Source of the DNA: an uncultured Solirubrobacteraceae bacterium
GTDB taxonomy: Bacteria > Actinomycetota > Thermoleophilia > Solirubrobacterales > Solirubrobacteraceae
Length of the DNA stretch: 56,046 nt
Direction of reading: 5' to 3'
NCBI GenBank assembly: GCA_902806205.1
Contig: CADCVR010000071.1
Span: forward strand, 1 to 56,046
In this document: piece after piece, positions 44,924 through 55,069 of the stretch
Numbering within the stretch: position 1 is the first letter of the stretch
How the letters are laid out: each line of letters opens with the position of its first letter
The notes under the pieces: generated by a model
Database searches by the model: none
What the model was told of the DNA's origin: nothing
What the model saw: only the letters and a program-made list of their open reading frames with translations
Made by a program: the position numbers and the translations under genes

Positions 44924-45616
44924 CTAGGTTCCCTGCGCCGTCGGCCGCACGAGGATCTCGTTGACGTCGACCCGCCGCGGCTGCGAGATGGCGTACATGA
45001 CGGCGGCCGCGACGTCCTCGGCCTGGAGCGCTTCAAAGCGCGGCTTGGAGGAGAAGAACGGCGTCTCGACCATGCCGGGCGCGATGATCGTCGTGCGGAT
45101 GCCGGTGTCGGCGAGGTCGGCGCGGATCGCTTCTCCCATCGCGTGCACGGCGTGCTTGGTCGCCGAGTAGAGCGACCCCGGCAGCGGCCGGCGCCCGGCG
45201 ACCGAGCTCGTCAGGAAGACGTGGCCGCGGCTCTCCTTCAGCGCGGGAATCGCTGCGCGCACGGTGTACGCCGCGCCCAGGACGTTCGTGAGGACCATGT
45301 CGCGCCAATGCTCCGGAGTCTCCTCGAGCCAGCCGCGGCTCGCGCCGAAGCCGGCGTTCGCGAAGATCGCGTCGACGCGACCGAAGGCGTCGACCGCGGC
45401 CTGCACGAGGGCCTCGTTCTCCTCCCAGCTGGTCACGTCGGTCGGAACCGCCCGCGCGCGCCCGGGTCCGCCGAGCTCCTCGGCCAGCGCCGCGAGCTTG
45501 TCGGCGGAGCGCGCCGCGAGCACGACGCGGTACCCGGCCCGGCCTGCGGCGCGCGCCGTCGCCGCGCCGATTCCGGTGCTCGCACCCGTGATGATCAAGA
45601 CGTCGTCGGCAGCCAT
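44924..45616 (-). CDS. Short-chain dehydrogenase/reductase
   Basis: A 230-residue classical SDR oxidoreductase. The NAD(P) motif TGASTGIG (about 9-16), the NAG motif (IFANAGFG, about 83-90), catalytic Ser in FLTSSVAG (about 134-141) and the YSATK motif with catalytic Tyr and Lys (about 149-153) are all present, with PGMVETPF after the strand. An Arg after the glycine motif (AARSADK) suggests NADPH preference. The substrate cannot be told. The ATG at 45616 follows TAGTGT by 7 nt. Confidence 0.9.
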   Translation of the reverse strand: MAADDVLIITGASTGIGAATARAAGRAGYRVVLAARSADKLAALAEELGGPGRARAVPTDVTSWEENEALVQAAVDAFGRVDAIFANAGFGASRGWLEETPEHWRDMVLTNVLGAAYTVRAAIPALKESRGHVFLTSSVAGRRPLPGSLYSATKHAVHAMGEAIRADLADTGIRTTIIAPGMVETPFFSSKPRFEALQAEDVAAAVMYAISQPRRVDVNEILVRPTAQGT

Positions 45617-45623
45617 GCGCGTC

Positions 45624-45629
45624 ACACTA
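45624..45629 (-). promoter_or_regulatory. -10 box TAGTGT of the SDR gene
   Basis: On the minus strand TAGTGT ends 7 nt before the ATG at 45616; no Shine-Dalgarno. Likely leaderless. Confidence 0.5.
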
Positions 45630-45693
45630 GGCGACGATGCGCCGGAACAGGACGACACCTCCCATGGCCATGACCCGCGGGGTCTAGGCCACG

Positions 45694-47025
<1,332 letters not shown>

Positions 47026-47132
47026 GGGTCGTGCCGGGCGGTCCAGGCGGAGAGTCTGTTGCTGTATCGCCGTGTGGTCGTCGGGAGCCGTGAGGTGGTT
47101 CCGGCGGGCGCGCGAACATTCCAACAGGCGCC

Positions 47133-47138
47133 TAGAGT
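47133..47138 (+). promoter_or_regulatory. -10 box TAGAGT of proB
   Basis: TAGAGT ends 10 nt before the proB ATG at 47149; leader of at most a few nucleotides. Confidence 0.4.
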
Positions 47139-47148
47139 CCGGCGGGTC

Positions 47149-48243
47149 ATGGCCCGTTACGTCGTCAAGCTCGGGTCGAGCGTCGTCGCCCACGACACGG
47201 GCGAGCTGCGCGTCGACGCCCTGGAAGCCGTCTGCGACGAAGTCGCGGTCCGCCATCGCGCGGGCGATGAGTTCATCGTCGTCTCCAGCGGCGCGATCGC
47301 CCGGGGGATGCGAACGCTCGGCCTCGGGTTGCGGCCCAGGGCGATCGCCGACCTGCAAGCCGCGAGCGCCGTGGGACAGGGCGGGCTCTACCAGTCCTGG
47401 TACGAGCTGCTGGCCGCGCGCGACGTCCGCTCCGCCCAGGTGCTGCTCACGTTCTTCGATCTGCGCGCCCGGACGCACTACCTCAACGTCCGCCAGACGC
47501 TACGGCGCCTGCTCGACTGGCGCGTCGTGCCGGTCATCAACGAGAACGACACGACCACGACGGACGAGATCTCCTTCGGCGACAACGATTTCCTTGCCGC
47601 GCAGGTCGCGATACTTCTCGGCGCTGACCGGCTCGTGCTGCTGACCGTCACCGACGGCCTCTTCACCGCCGACCCACGCCACGACCCTGCTGCCACTCGC
47701 GTGCCGGAGGTCGTCGACTTCTCCGCGCTGGAGACGATGGCGATCGGCAACGAGACGTCTGCCCTCGGCTCGGGCGGAATGCGCTCGAAGGTCGTCGCGG
47801 CCGAGATGGCCACCGCCGCCGGGATTCCCGCTTCGATCGGCAGCGGCCTGGAGCGCGGTGACCTCGCCCGGCTGCTCGAAGGCCAGCGCTCCGCCGGAAC
47901 GCATTTCGAGGCGCGCGAGACGCGCTACTCGTCCTTCAAGCTGTGGCTGAAGTACGCCAAGCCGTCCACGGGGACGATCGTCATCGACGCGGGCGCCGCG
48001 CGGGCCCTACGCGACGCGGGTACCTCACTGCTGCCCGTCGGGATCACGATGGTCCGCGGGGGCTTCGAGGCCGGTGACGCGGTGGAGGTCGCCGAGGGCG
48101 GCGTGGTCATCGGCAAGGGCATCGTGTCCTACTCAGCAGAAGAGCTGCGCCGCGTGGTGGGGATGAAGAGCGCACAGGTCCGCGAAGTGCTGCCGCGGGC
48201 CACCGACGAGGCCGTCCACCGGGACTACTTCGTCCTGGCCTGA
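47149..48243 (+). CDS. proB: Glutamate 5-kinase
   Basis: A 364-residue enzyme phosphorylating glutamate in the first step of proline synthesis. The amino acid kinase domain occupies about 1-255 (VVKLGSSVVAHD, IVVSSGAIARGM, PVINENDTTTTDEISFGDND, GSGGMRSKVVAAEMA). The C-terminal PUA domain (about 275-360, GTIVIDAGAARALRDAG) is present, as in the long bacterial form inhibited by proline. It is followed by proA, but a separate -10 box precedes proA. Confidence 0.95.
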   Translation: MARYVVKLGSSVVAHDTGELRVDALEAVCDEVAVRHRAGDEFIVVSSGAIARGMRTLGLGLRPRAIADLQAASAVGQGGLYQSWYELLAARDVRSAQVLLTFFDLRARTHYLNVRQTLRRLLDWRVVPVINENDTTTTDEISFGDNDFLAAQVAILLGADRLVLLTVTDGLFTADPRHDPAATRVPEVVDFSALETMAIGNETSALGSGGMRSKVVAAEMATAAGIPASIGSGLERGDLARLLEGQRSAGTHFEARETRYSSFKLWLKYAKPSTGTIVIDAGAARALRDAGTSLLPVGITMVRGGFEAGDAVEVAEGGVVIGKGIVSYSAEELRRVVGMKSAQVREVLPRATDEAVHRDYFVLA

Positions 48244-48344
48244 GCAGCAGGCGCAGGGCTCCTTCCCGAGCGGCGGTCGGCGTGGCCGTCTCGCAGCATC
48301 GTCTACCCCGGTAGCGCGCTGCAGGCGACGGAGCGGCGCCTCGG

Positions 48345-48350
48345 TACCCT
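48345..48350 (+). promoter_or_regulatory. -10 box TACCCT of proA
   Basis: TACCCT ends 6 nt before the proA ATG at 48357, so proA probably has its own leaderless promoter as well as any readthrough from proB. Confidence 0.5.
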
Positions 48351-48356
48351 TCGGTC

Positions 48357-49631
48357 ATGGCCACCACCGCCGTGTCCGTCACCGACACCTGCCTTGCGGC
48401 GAAGGCTGCGTCGCGTCGCCTGGCCGCGCTGCCCACGACGGTGAAGGACGCTGCGCTGCTCGCCATCGCCGACGGCCTGGAGCAGCGCACCCAGGAGATT
48501 CTCGAGGCCAACGCGCGCGACATGGAGGCCGGCCGGGAGAACGGTCTCGGGGCCGCGCTGCTGGATCGTCTCGAGCTCACGCCGGGGCGCATCGCGACCA
48601 TCGCCGCGCAGGCGCGCGACATCGCTTCCCTCACCGACCCTGTCGGAGAGGTCGTCGAGGGGCGCCGCCTGCCCAACGGCCTTGACGTCAGGAAGGTGCG
48701 CGTGCCGCTCGGCGTGATCGCCGTCGTCTACGAGGCGCGACCGAACGTCACGATCGACGCCACCGCGTTGTGTCTCAAGAGCGGCAACGCGATCGTCCTG
48801 CGCGGCTCCTCCAGCGCCGCGCACTCCAACGCCATCCTCGCGACGGTCGCCTCCGAGGCCGCCACCAGCGCGGGGGTGCCGGAGGGCGCCGTCTCGCTCG
48901 TGGCCGGCGGCGGCCGTGAGGAGCTCGCCGAGCTCGCCACCCAGAGCGGCGTCGTCGACCTCGTCATCCCGCGCGGGGGCGAAGGGCTGAAGAACGCGCT
49001 GAGGGGCGTCGCGACCGTCCCGGTCATCTACGCCGCCTCGGGAAACTGTCACGTCTACGTCGACGCCGCGGCCGACCTCGCCTGGGCGCAGGAGATCGCC
49101 GTCAACGCGAAGGTCCAGCGGCCGAGCGCCTGCAACGCGGCGGAGACACTGCTCGTCCACGCCGACGTCGCCGCCGCGTTCCTGCCGGGCGCGCTGCGAG
49201 CGCTGCGCGACGCAGGAGTCGAGCTGCGCGTCGACGCCCGCGCGCGCGCTCTCGCGGGCGAGCAGCTCGCCGGCGAGCTGCTCGACGCCACCCGCGCCGA
49301 CTGGGACACGGAGTTCCTCGCGCTCACGCTGGCGGTGGCGGTCGTCGACGGCCTCGACGAGGCCATCGACCACATCAACGCACACGGCTCGGGTCACTCC
49401 GAGGCGATCGTCTCCGGCGACGCTGCCGCGTTGCGTGCGTTCGAGCTCGGCGTCGACGCAGCCTGCCTCTACCTCAACGCCTCGACCCGCTTCACCGACG
49501 GCGCGGAGTTCGGGATGGGCGCCGAGATCGGCAACTCGACCCAGAAGCTGCACGCGCGCGGCCCGATCGGCATGCGCGAGCTGTGCTCGGCGAAGTACGT
49601 CGTCCAGGGCGACGGTCACGTTCGGCCCTAG
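48357..49631 (+). CDS. proA: Gamma-glutamyl phosphate reductase
   Basis: A 424-residue NADPH-dependent reductase making glutamate semialdehyde in proline synthesis. The aldehyde dehydrogenase-like fold shows the conserved KVRVPLGVIAVVYEARPNV region (part: PLGVIAVVYEARPNVT), KSGNAIVLRGSSSA, and the catalytic Cys in QRPSACNAAETLLVH (about residue 259). The C-terminus HARGPIGMRELCSAKYVVQGDG is typical. The gene follows proB by 113 bp and precedes nadD by 5 bp. Confidence 0.96.
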   Translation: MATTAVSVTDTCLAAKAASRRLAALPTTVKDAALLAIADGLEQRTQEILEANARDMEAGRENGLGAALLDRLELTPGRIATIAAQARDIASLTDPVGEVVEGRRLPNGLDVRKVRVPLGVIAVVYEARPNVTIDATALCLKSGNAIVLRGSSSAAHSNAILATVASEAATSAGVPEGAVSLVAGGGREELAELATQSGVVDLVIPRGGEGLKNALRGVATVPVIYAASGNCHVYVDAAADLAWAQEIAVNAKVQRPSACNAAETLLVHADVAAAFLPGALRALRDAGVELRVDARARALAGEQLAGELLDATRADWDTEFLALTLAVAVVDGLDEAIDHINAHGSGHSEAIVSGDAAALRAFELGVDAACLYLNASTRFTDGAEFGMGAEIGNSTQKLHARGPIGMRELCSAKYVVQGDGHVRP

Positions 49632-49636
49632 ACGCG

Positions 49637-50281
49637 GTGAGCCGCTTGGGGATCCTCGGGGGGACGTTCAATCCGCCCCACGTCGCCCACCTCGTGTGCG
49701 CCCAGGAGGCGCGGTCACAGCTCGGACTCGACCGGGTGGTGCTCATGCCGGTTCACACGCCGCCGCACAAGGCGGCCGTCGACGACCCGGGCGGCGAAGT
49801 CCGCCTCGAGATGTGCCGCGCCGCGGCCGATGGCGATCCCGGGCTCGAAGTGTCCCGCTTGGAACTCGATCGCGGGGGGCCGTCCTACACGGTGGATACG
49901 CTGCGCGCGATCCATGCGAGTGCACCGGGTGACGAGCTGACGTTCATCGTCGGAGGCGACCAGGCCCAGGGTCTGCCGACGTGGCGTGAGCCCGCGGCGA
50001 TCCTCGCGTTGGCCGTGCTCGCCGTAGCCGAACGCGAGGGCATCGTCCGCGAGGACGTGCGCGCGCGCCTCGATGAACTGGCGCCCGCCGGGCGCCTTGC
50101 GTTCTTCGACATGCCACGCATCGACGTCTCGTCCTCGGACGTGCGACGCCGCGTCGCCGCCGGACGCCCGATCCGCCACCTCGTCCCCGATCGCGTGGCC
50201 GCGCTCATCGCGAAGCGCGGCCTCTACCGCTTGCCGCTCCCTGCCACACTGAAACCCATGGAGGCCTTGCCGCATGATTGA
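49637..50281 (+). CDS. nadD: Nicotinate-nucleotide adenylyltransferase
   Basis: A 214-residue enzyme of NAD synthesis transferring AMP to nicotinate mononucleotide. The nucleotidyltransferase motif GGTFNPPHVAH (about 7-17) with its HxxH-type pattern, TPPHKAAVDD, the FIVGGDQAQGLPTW motif and the C-terminal ISSxxxR-type motif (VSSSDVRRRV) are present. GTG at 49637 begins the homology, 5 nt after proA. The last bases overlap the rsfS start by 8 nt; the pairing of nadD and rsfS is common. Confidence 0.95.
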   Translation: MSRLGILGGTFNPPHVAHLVCAQEARSQLGLDRVVLMPVHTPPHKAAVDDPGGEVRLEMCRAAADGDPGLEVSRLELDRGGPSYTVDTLRAIHASAPGDELTFIVGGDQAQGLPTWREPAAILALAVLAVAEREGIVREDVRARLDELAPAGRLAFFDMPRIDVSSSDVRRRVAAGRPIRHLVPDRVAALIAKRGLYRLPLPATLKPMEALPHD

Positions 50282-50672
50282 TCCGGAGCAGCTGACGAAG
50301 CTGGCCGCCGCCTTCGCCGCCGAGAAGAAGGCCATCGACATGGTGGCGCTCGACCTGCGCGGCGTCGCCGGCTACACCGACTTCTTCGTCATCTGCCAGG
50401 GCAACACCCCCCGGCAGGCCAAGGCGATCCACGACGGGGTCCACCTCGGGATGAAGAAGGCCGTCGGCGCGCTGCCCCGCCGGGTGGAGGGCGTCAGCGA
50501 GGCGCGCTGGATCCTCATGGACTACCTCGACGTGGTCGTCCACGTCTTCGCCCCCGAAACGCGCGAATTCTACCGTCTCGACCAGCTCTGGGGCGAGGTG
50601 CCGCGCCTCCCGCTGGACCCGGACGAGCTGACGCAGCTCGCGGCGCAGGTCCCCGAAGCCGCCTCGGCCTGA
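50274..50672 (+). CDS. rsfS: Ribosomal silencing factor RsfS
   Basis: A 132-residue protein binding ribosomal protein uL14 to block subunit joining under starvation. Family motifs: KKAIDMVALDLRGVAGYTDFFVICQGNT (part: LDLRGVAGYTDFFVICQGN), RVEGVSEARWILMDYLDVVVHVF (part: WILMDYLDVVVHVF) and FYRLDQLWGE. It overlaps nadD. Confidence 0.95.
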   Translation: MIDPEQLTKLAAAFAAEKKAIDMVALDLRGVAGYTDFFVICQGNTPRQAKAIHDGVHLGMKKAVGALPRRVEGVSEARWILMDYLDVVVHVFAPETREFYRLDQLWGEVPRLPLDPDELTQLAAQVPEAASA

Positions 50673-50706
50673 GCTCCCCTCGTTCGAACGGCACACGCCG
50701 GCTCCA

Positions 50707-51237
50707 TCAGGGGCCCGGAACGACGAGAGCCGCCCTTCCGGACAGCTCTCGTGCGATGGAGCCAGGGGGGCTCGAACCCCCGACCTCCGCCATGCCATGG
50801 CGGCGCTCTCCCAGCTGAGCTATGGCCCCCAACCGGTACGTCTCGGCGAGTGTAACGCCGGAGCGCTGGTTGTTCCTCGCGGGTGCCAATCGGAGGCGCA
50901 GAGCCTTCCGACCTGCAACGTGCGAGATAGGAATCAGCCAGCACTCGTCGAGTTCGAGACAATATGCAGCGATGGCGTCGATCTCTGCGGCGGAATAGGT
51001 CGACCGGACATATCCCGACGCGGTGAGTCGACTGGTTCGGCAGCTGACGTTGATCGTCTCGCCGACTCGCTTCGCCCACTTGCACTGCACGCGCATGAGC
51101 GGTCCGCCCGTGTCGAAGATCAAGTCGTACCGTGATCCCTCGGTCATGGGGCGCGACACGCCAATGCCGAGCTTCGTCGCCTTCCAGGCGATGGCGAGCT
51201 CCGCGATACCGCCCTTCTGGTCTGGTGTCATGTCCAT
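50707..51237 (-). CDS. PD-(D/E)XK endonuclease (group I intron-associated type), frame running through tRNA-Ala
   Basis: A 176-residue frame. Residues 1-132 match the PD-(D/E)XK family named for group I intron homing enzymes (relatives of I-Ssp6803I): MTPDQKGGIAELAIAWKATKLG with Glu13, GSRYDLIFD with Asp38, VQCKWAKR with Gln51 and Lys53, then TYSAAEIDAIAAYCLE and DECWLIPI. From about residue 137 to 161 the reading frame is the tRNA-Ala gene itself (giving AIAQLGERR...GGSSPPGS) and it stops only beyond it. No intron is present in the tRNA. Local GC is clearly lower than in neighbours, suggesting transfer. ATG 51237 is chosen with TAGTGT 8 nt upstream; ATG 51231 is possible. Confidence 0.75.
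   Translation of the reverse strand: MDMTPDQKGGIAELAIAWKATKLGIGVSRPMTEGSRYDLIFDTGGPLMRVQCKWAKRVGETINVSCRTSRLTASGYVRSTYSAAEIDAIAAYCLELDECWLIPISHVAGRKALRLRLAPARNNQRSGVTLAETYRLGAIAQLGERRHGMAEVGGSSPPGSIARELSGRAALVVPGP
50757..50829 (-). tRNA. tRNA-Ala (anticodon GGC)
   Basis: A complete cloverleaf on the minus strand, 73 nt without encoded CCA: acceptor GGGGCCA/TGGCTCC with discriminator A, D arm GCTCAGCTGGGAGAGC, anticodon stem CCGCC/GGCGG with loop ATGGCAT (anticodon GGC), variable AGGTC, T arm GGGGG-TTCGAGC-CCCCC. It lies downstream of, and is overlapped by, the endonuclease reading frame. Confidence 0.97.
50849..50854 (-). promoter_or_regulatory. -10 box TACACT likely serving tRNA-Ala
   Basis: TACACT on the minus strand lies about 20 nt before the tRNA 5' end, inside the last part of the endonuclease coding sequence. 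Confidence 0.45.
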
Positions 51238-51245
51238 CCATGGGA

Positions 51246-51251
51246 ACACTA
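51246..51251 (-). promoter_or_regulatory. -10 box TAGTGT of the endonuclease gene
   Basis: TAGTGT ends 8 nt before ATG 51237; identical to the box before the SDR gene. Leaderless transcription likely. Confidence 0.45.
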
Positions 51252-51283
51252 GTTCGTACGTCGGACGTAGCCGGTCGGCCGGC

Positions 51284-52456
51284 CTACCGGCGCGGGCGCG
51301 GCGGATTGACGAACTCCGGCACGTCGAGGAACGGGTCGTCGGGCTGCAGCAGCCCGGTGATCTCGGGCGAGGGGGGCTTTGCCGCATCACGCTCCGAGCG
51401 GGCCTTGCGAGCCTCGTCTCCGTGGCCTGACGCGGACCGCCCCGGCTCCCGGATGGAGGCCGTCGCCCGGCGCGCCCGTGCTGTGGACGGAGGCTCGGCG
51501 AGCGACCGCGCCGGGGCCGGGATCCGGGGGGAGGCGGCCGGGCGCGGAGCGGAGACGCGCGGCGGGAGATCGCTCGGCATCACGGCGTCGAGGCGTGAGA
51601 CGAGCCGGCCGTGGACGAGCTGGACGTCGCGCATGAGCGTGTCCGCGTTGCGCACGAGCGACTGGGCGAGCGCCCGCAGGTCGTCCGTGAGCTTCTCGCC
51701 CTCGCGAACGACCTCGCGGGCGGCGCGGTGCGCGTCGTTCAGCACGTCGCGTGCCTCGCTTCTCGCCGAGCCCTTGAGCTCCGTTGCCTGCCGCTCGGCT
51801 TCCTCTACGAGCCGCGACACTTCGTCCTGCGCCTCGGCGATGGCCTGCACGCGGCGCTTCTCGGCCTCGGCGCGAACCTCCATGGCGCGATCGTGAGCCG
51901 CGGCGACCGCTGCCCGTGCCTCGGCCTGGGCGCCCGCGGCCTCTCTGCGGGCGTCGCCGACAATCTCGCGTGCCTCGGCTTCGGCCGCCACGACCCGCAG
52001 GTCTACCGCGCGGTCGGCCTCGGCGATCCGCTCACGGGCGCGCTGCTCGGCGCCGCGGCGCAGCCCTTCGGCGGCCCGCTCGGCGGCCTCGACGATCGTG
52101 GCGACCCGTGCCGAGGCGACGACGATCGCCGACGGCCGCTCCCCCCGGGGACCCGCGCGTTCGGCTGGGGGGCTGTCGTCGGCGACCGGGGGCGACGCTC
52201 GCTCGTCGGGTTGACCGATCGTGTCGGGGTCGCCGGTCTCGTCCGGGGTGGCTTCACCGAGGCCCGATGCCCTCCCGGGGCCCGGTCCCGCGCGGGCCGG
52301 GACGTCGGGGGGGCCGACCGATCCACCAGCGCCAGCGGCATCTCGACCACGTCCACGCCCGCCGCGCGGACCGCGCACGATCCCGCTGGCACGCTCGGCG
52401 TCGGGGAGGTCACCAGGCCCCGCATCGCGGTAGGGGTCCTTTGAGCGGTCAGGCAT
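51284..52456 (-). CDS. Coiled-coil protein, possibly DivIVA-like
   Basis: A 390-residue protein. Residues about 1-105 are Pro/Gly/Asp-rich and disordered. Residues about 110-275 are an almost continuous Ala/Glu/Arg heptad coiled coil (VASARVATIVEAAERAAEGL, ARREAAGAQAEARAAVAAAH, EAQDEVSRLVEEAERQA). A Pro-rich C-terminal tail ends with FLDVPEFVNPP. The layout recalls DivIVA/Wag31-type or cellulose-binding-like coiled-coil proteins, but the DivIVA N-terminal membrane-binding motif is not present, so I do not assign it. The ATG at 52456 follows TACGAT by 8 nt. Confidence 0.7.
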   Translation of the reverse strand: MPDRSKDPYRDAGPGDLPDAERASGIVRGPRGGRGRGRDAAGAGGSVGPPDVPARAGPGPGRASGLGEATPDETGDPDTIGQPDERASPPVADDSPPAERAGPRGERPSAIVVASARVATIVEAAERAAEGLRRGAEQRARERIAEADRAVDLRVVAAEAEAREIVGDARREAAGAQAEARAAVAAAHDRAMEVRAEAEKRRVQAIAEAQDEVSRLVEEAERQATELKGSARSEARDVLNDAHRAAREVVREGEKLTDDLRALAQSLVRNADTLMRDVQLVHGRLVSRLDAVMPSDLPPRVSAPRPAASPRIPAPARSLAEPPSTARARRATASIREPGRSASGHGDEARKARSERDAAKPPSPEITGLLQPDDPFLDVPEFVNPPRPRR

Positions 52457-52464
52457 GGGCGCCG

Positions 52465-52470
52465 ATCGTA
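52465..52470 (-). promoter_or_regulatory. -10 box TACGAT of the coiled-coil gene
   Basis: TACGAT on the minus strand ends 8 nt before the ATG at 52456; likely leaderless. Confidence 0.5.
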
Positions 52471-52575
52471 GGCCCGCCCGCCAGCGCGCGACGCAGGAAG
52501 CCCACCACCGCGCGGCAAGCTCGACGCGGGGCCGGGCCTCGGCTCCGGGAGACGAAGAAGAGCATGGGCTGACTC

Positions 52576-52581
52576 TATGCT
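52576..52581 (+). promoter_or_regulatory. -10 box TATGCT of leuS
   Basis: TATGCT ends 9 nt before the leuS ATG at 52591. No T-box-type leader is possible from this start. Confidence 0.5.
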
Positions 52582-52590
52582 CAGCCGCCC

Positions 52591-55062
52591 ATGGCCGAGC
52601 ATCGCTACGACCCGAAGGAGATCGAGCCCCGCTGGCAGCGCGTGTGGGAGCAGGAGCGCACCTGGGAGGTCGACAACGAGCTCGGCGCGGGTGAGACGTC
52701 CTACGTGCTCGAGATGCTCCCGTACCCCAGCGGCGAGCCGCACATCGGCCACCTGAAGGTCTACTCCGTCGGTGACGCGGTCGCCCACTACCACCGCCGC
52801 ACGGGCCGGCGCGTACTGCACCCGATGGGCTACGACGCCTTCGGTCTGAACGCCGAGAACCACGCGATCAAGACCGGGCAGCACCCCCGCGACTCGACAA
52901 ACGCCGCGATCGCCGCCTTCCAGCAGCAGTTTCGTGAGTGGGGAATCTCGATCGACTGGTCCCGCGAGTTCGCCACCTGCGATCCCGAGTACTACCGCTG
53001 GACCCAGTGGATCTTCCTGCAGCTCTTCGAGCACGGCCTCGCCTACCGCAAGGACGCGGTGGTCAACTGGTGCCCGCAGGACGCCACGGTGCTGGCCAAC
53101 GAGCAGGTCATCGACGGGCGCTGCGAGCGCTGCGGCCACGAGGTCGAGGCGCGCCAGCTCGAGCAGTGGTTCTTTCGCATCACCGCCTACGCCGATCGGC
53201 TGCTCGACGACCTCGACACGATCGAGTGGCCCGAGCACGTCAAGACGATGCAGCGCAACTGGATCGGCCGCTCGACGGGCGCCCAAGTCACCTTCCGCTG
53301 CGCGGAGCTCGAGCTCGACTACGCCGTCTTCACCACCCGGCCCGACACGCTCTTCGGCGCGACGTTCTTCGTCATGGCCCCCGAACACCCCGATCTCGAG
53401 CGGTTGACGGCGGGCACGGGCCAGGAAAGCGCCGTACGTGAGTACGTCAACCGGGCGTTGACGGAGTCCAACGAGACGCGGGGCGCCGCGGACAAGCCGA
53501 AGACCGGCGTCTTCCTGGGGCGTCATGTCGTCAACCCGGTCAACGGCGAAGCCATGCCGATGTATGTCGCCGACTACGTGCTCATGGAGTACGGCACCGG
53601 CGCGATCATGGCCGTCCCGGGCCACGACGAGCGCGACTACGCGTTCGCGAAGGCGTACGACCTGCCGATCCGCCGCGTCGTGGAAGGAACGGACCCCGAC
53701 GGCGACGAGGGCGGGCTTCCCTACACCGGCGACGGGCCCCTCGTCAACTCGAACCCCGACTTCGACGGCGCGCACAACCGCAAGGCGCTCGAGGAGATCG
53801 TCGCCTGGCTGGCCCAGGAGGGCAAGGGCTCCGCCTCGACGAACTACCGCCTGCGCGACTGGCTGCTCTCGCGGCAGCGCTACTGGGGCTGCCCGATCCC
53901 GATCGTCCACTGCCCGGCCTGCGGAACCGTGCCGGTGCCGCTCGATGAGTTGCCCGTCATGCTGCCGGACGTGGAGGACTACGCGCCCAAGGGACGCTCC
54001 CCGCTGGCCGCCGCCGAGGACTGGGTCGCGACGGCCTGCCCGCGCTGCGACGGCCCCGCGCGGCGTGAGACCGACACGATGGACACGTTCGTCGACTCCT
54101 CGTGGTACTTCCTGCGGTACACCGACCCCCACAACGACCAGGCGCCGTGGGATCCGGCGATCCTCGCGCGGTGGGCGCCCGTCGACCAGTACATCGGCGG
54201 CGTCGAGCACGCGATCCTGCACCTGCTCTACGCCCGCTTCTTCGTTAAGGCGCTGGCCGACCTCGGGCACCTCGACGTGCAGGAGCCCTTCGCCAAGCTC
54301 TTCACGCAGGGGATGATCACCAAGGACGGCGCGAAGATGTCCAAGACGCGCGGCAACGTCGTCTCGCCGCAGGAGATCATCAGCCGCTATGGGGCCGACA
54401 CGGCGCGCACATACATCCTCTTCATCGGCCCGCCCGACAAGGACGCCGACTGGTCGGACACCGGCATCAACGGCGTGGCCGACTTCCTGTCGAAGCTGTG
54501 GCGCCTCGCAGCGGCCGCGGCAGAAGGACCGGGAAGCGGCGCGGGGATGCCGAAAGCACCAGAGGGCCCGGGTCTCGACCTCGTGCGCGCCGCGAACGTG
54601 GCCGTCGAGAACGTCACCAGCGCGATGACCGGACGCTTCGCCTTCAACGCGGCGATCGCGCGCGTCATGGAGCTCGTCAACGCCTGCTCGAAGGAGTTCA
54701 ACGAGAACGGCAACCGCGACCCGCAGGCGCTGCGCTACGCGCTGGGCACCGCCGCCTCGCTGGTGTTCGGCTTCGCGCCCCACGTCGCCTCCGATGCCTA
54801 CCACCTGCTCACGGGCAAGCGCGTGTGGGAGGAGCCGTGGCCCGCGGCGGACCCGCGCTTCCTCGAGCTGCCGACGTTCGAGCTGGTCGTCCAGGTGAAC
54901 GGAAAGCTCCGCGATCGTGTCCCCGTGGCCCGCGACGCGTCCCCCGAGGAGCTCAAGGCCATCGCGCACGACGCGCCGCACGCCAAGGCGCAGATCGACG
55001 GGCGTGAGGTCGTCAAGGAGATCGTGGTTCCGGGCAAGCTCGTCAACATCGTCGTGCGCTGA
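52591..55062 (+). CDS. leuS: Leucyl-tRNA synthetase
   Basis: An 823-residue class I synthetase charging tRNA-Leu. The HIGH motif is in [15 protein letters not shown] (about 43-57). The CP1 editing domain spans about 220-400 ([34 protein letters not shown] with the conserved editing Asp). [18 protein letters not shown] follows. KMSKS is KMSKTRGN (about 582-589). A zinc-type insert with two CxxC pairs (CPACG, CPRCD) lies near residues 448-490. The anticodon-binding and C-terminal domains are complete. Confidence 0.97.
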   Translation: MAEHRYDPKEIEPRWQRVWEQERTWEVDNELGAGETSYVLEMLPYPSGEPHIGHLKVYSVGDAVAHYHRRTGRRVLHPMGYDAFGLNAENHAIKTGQHPRDSTNAAIAAFQQQFREWGISIDWSREFATCDPEYYRWTQWIFLQLFEHGLAYRKDAVVNWCPQDATVLANEQVIDGRCERCGHEVEARQLEQWFFRITAYADRLLDDLDTIEWPEHVKTMQRNWIGRSTGAQVTFRCAELELDYAVFTTRPDTLFGATFFVMAPEHPDLERLTAGTGQESAVREYVNRALTESNETRGAADKPKTGVFLGRHVVNPVNGEAMPMYVADYVLMEYGTGAIMAVPGHDERDYAFAKAYDLPIRRVVEGTDPDGDEGGLPYTGDGPLVNSNPDFDGAHNRKALEEIVAWLAQEGKGSASTNYRLRDWLLSRQRYWGCPIPIVHCPACGTVPVPLDELPVMLPDVEDYAPKGRSPLAAAEDWVATACPRCDGPARRETDTMDTFVDSSWYFLRYTDPHNDQAPWDPAILARWAPVDQYIGGVEHAILHLLYARFFVKALADLGHLDVQEPFAKLFTQGMITKDGAKMSKTRGNVVSPQEIISRYGADTARTYILFIGPPDKDADWSDTGINGVADFLSKLWRLAAAAAEGPGSGAGMPKAPEGPGLDLVRAANVAVENVTSAMTGRFAFNAAIARVMELVNACSKEFNENGNRDPQALRYALGTAASLVFGFAPHVASDAYHLLTGKRVWEEPWPAADPRFLELPTFELVVQVNGKLRDRVPVARDASPEELKAIAHDAPHAKAQIDGREVVKEIVVPGKLVNIVVR

Positions 55063-55069
55063 GATCGCC

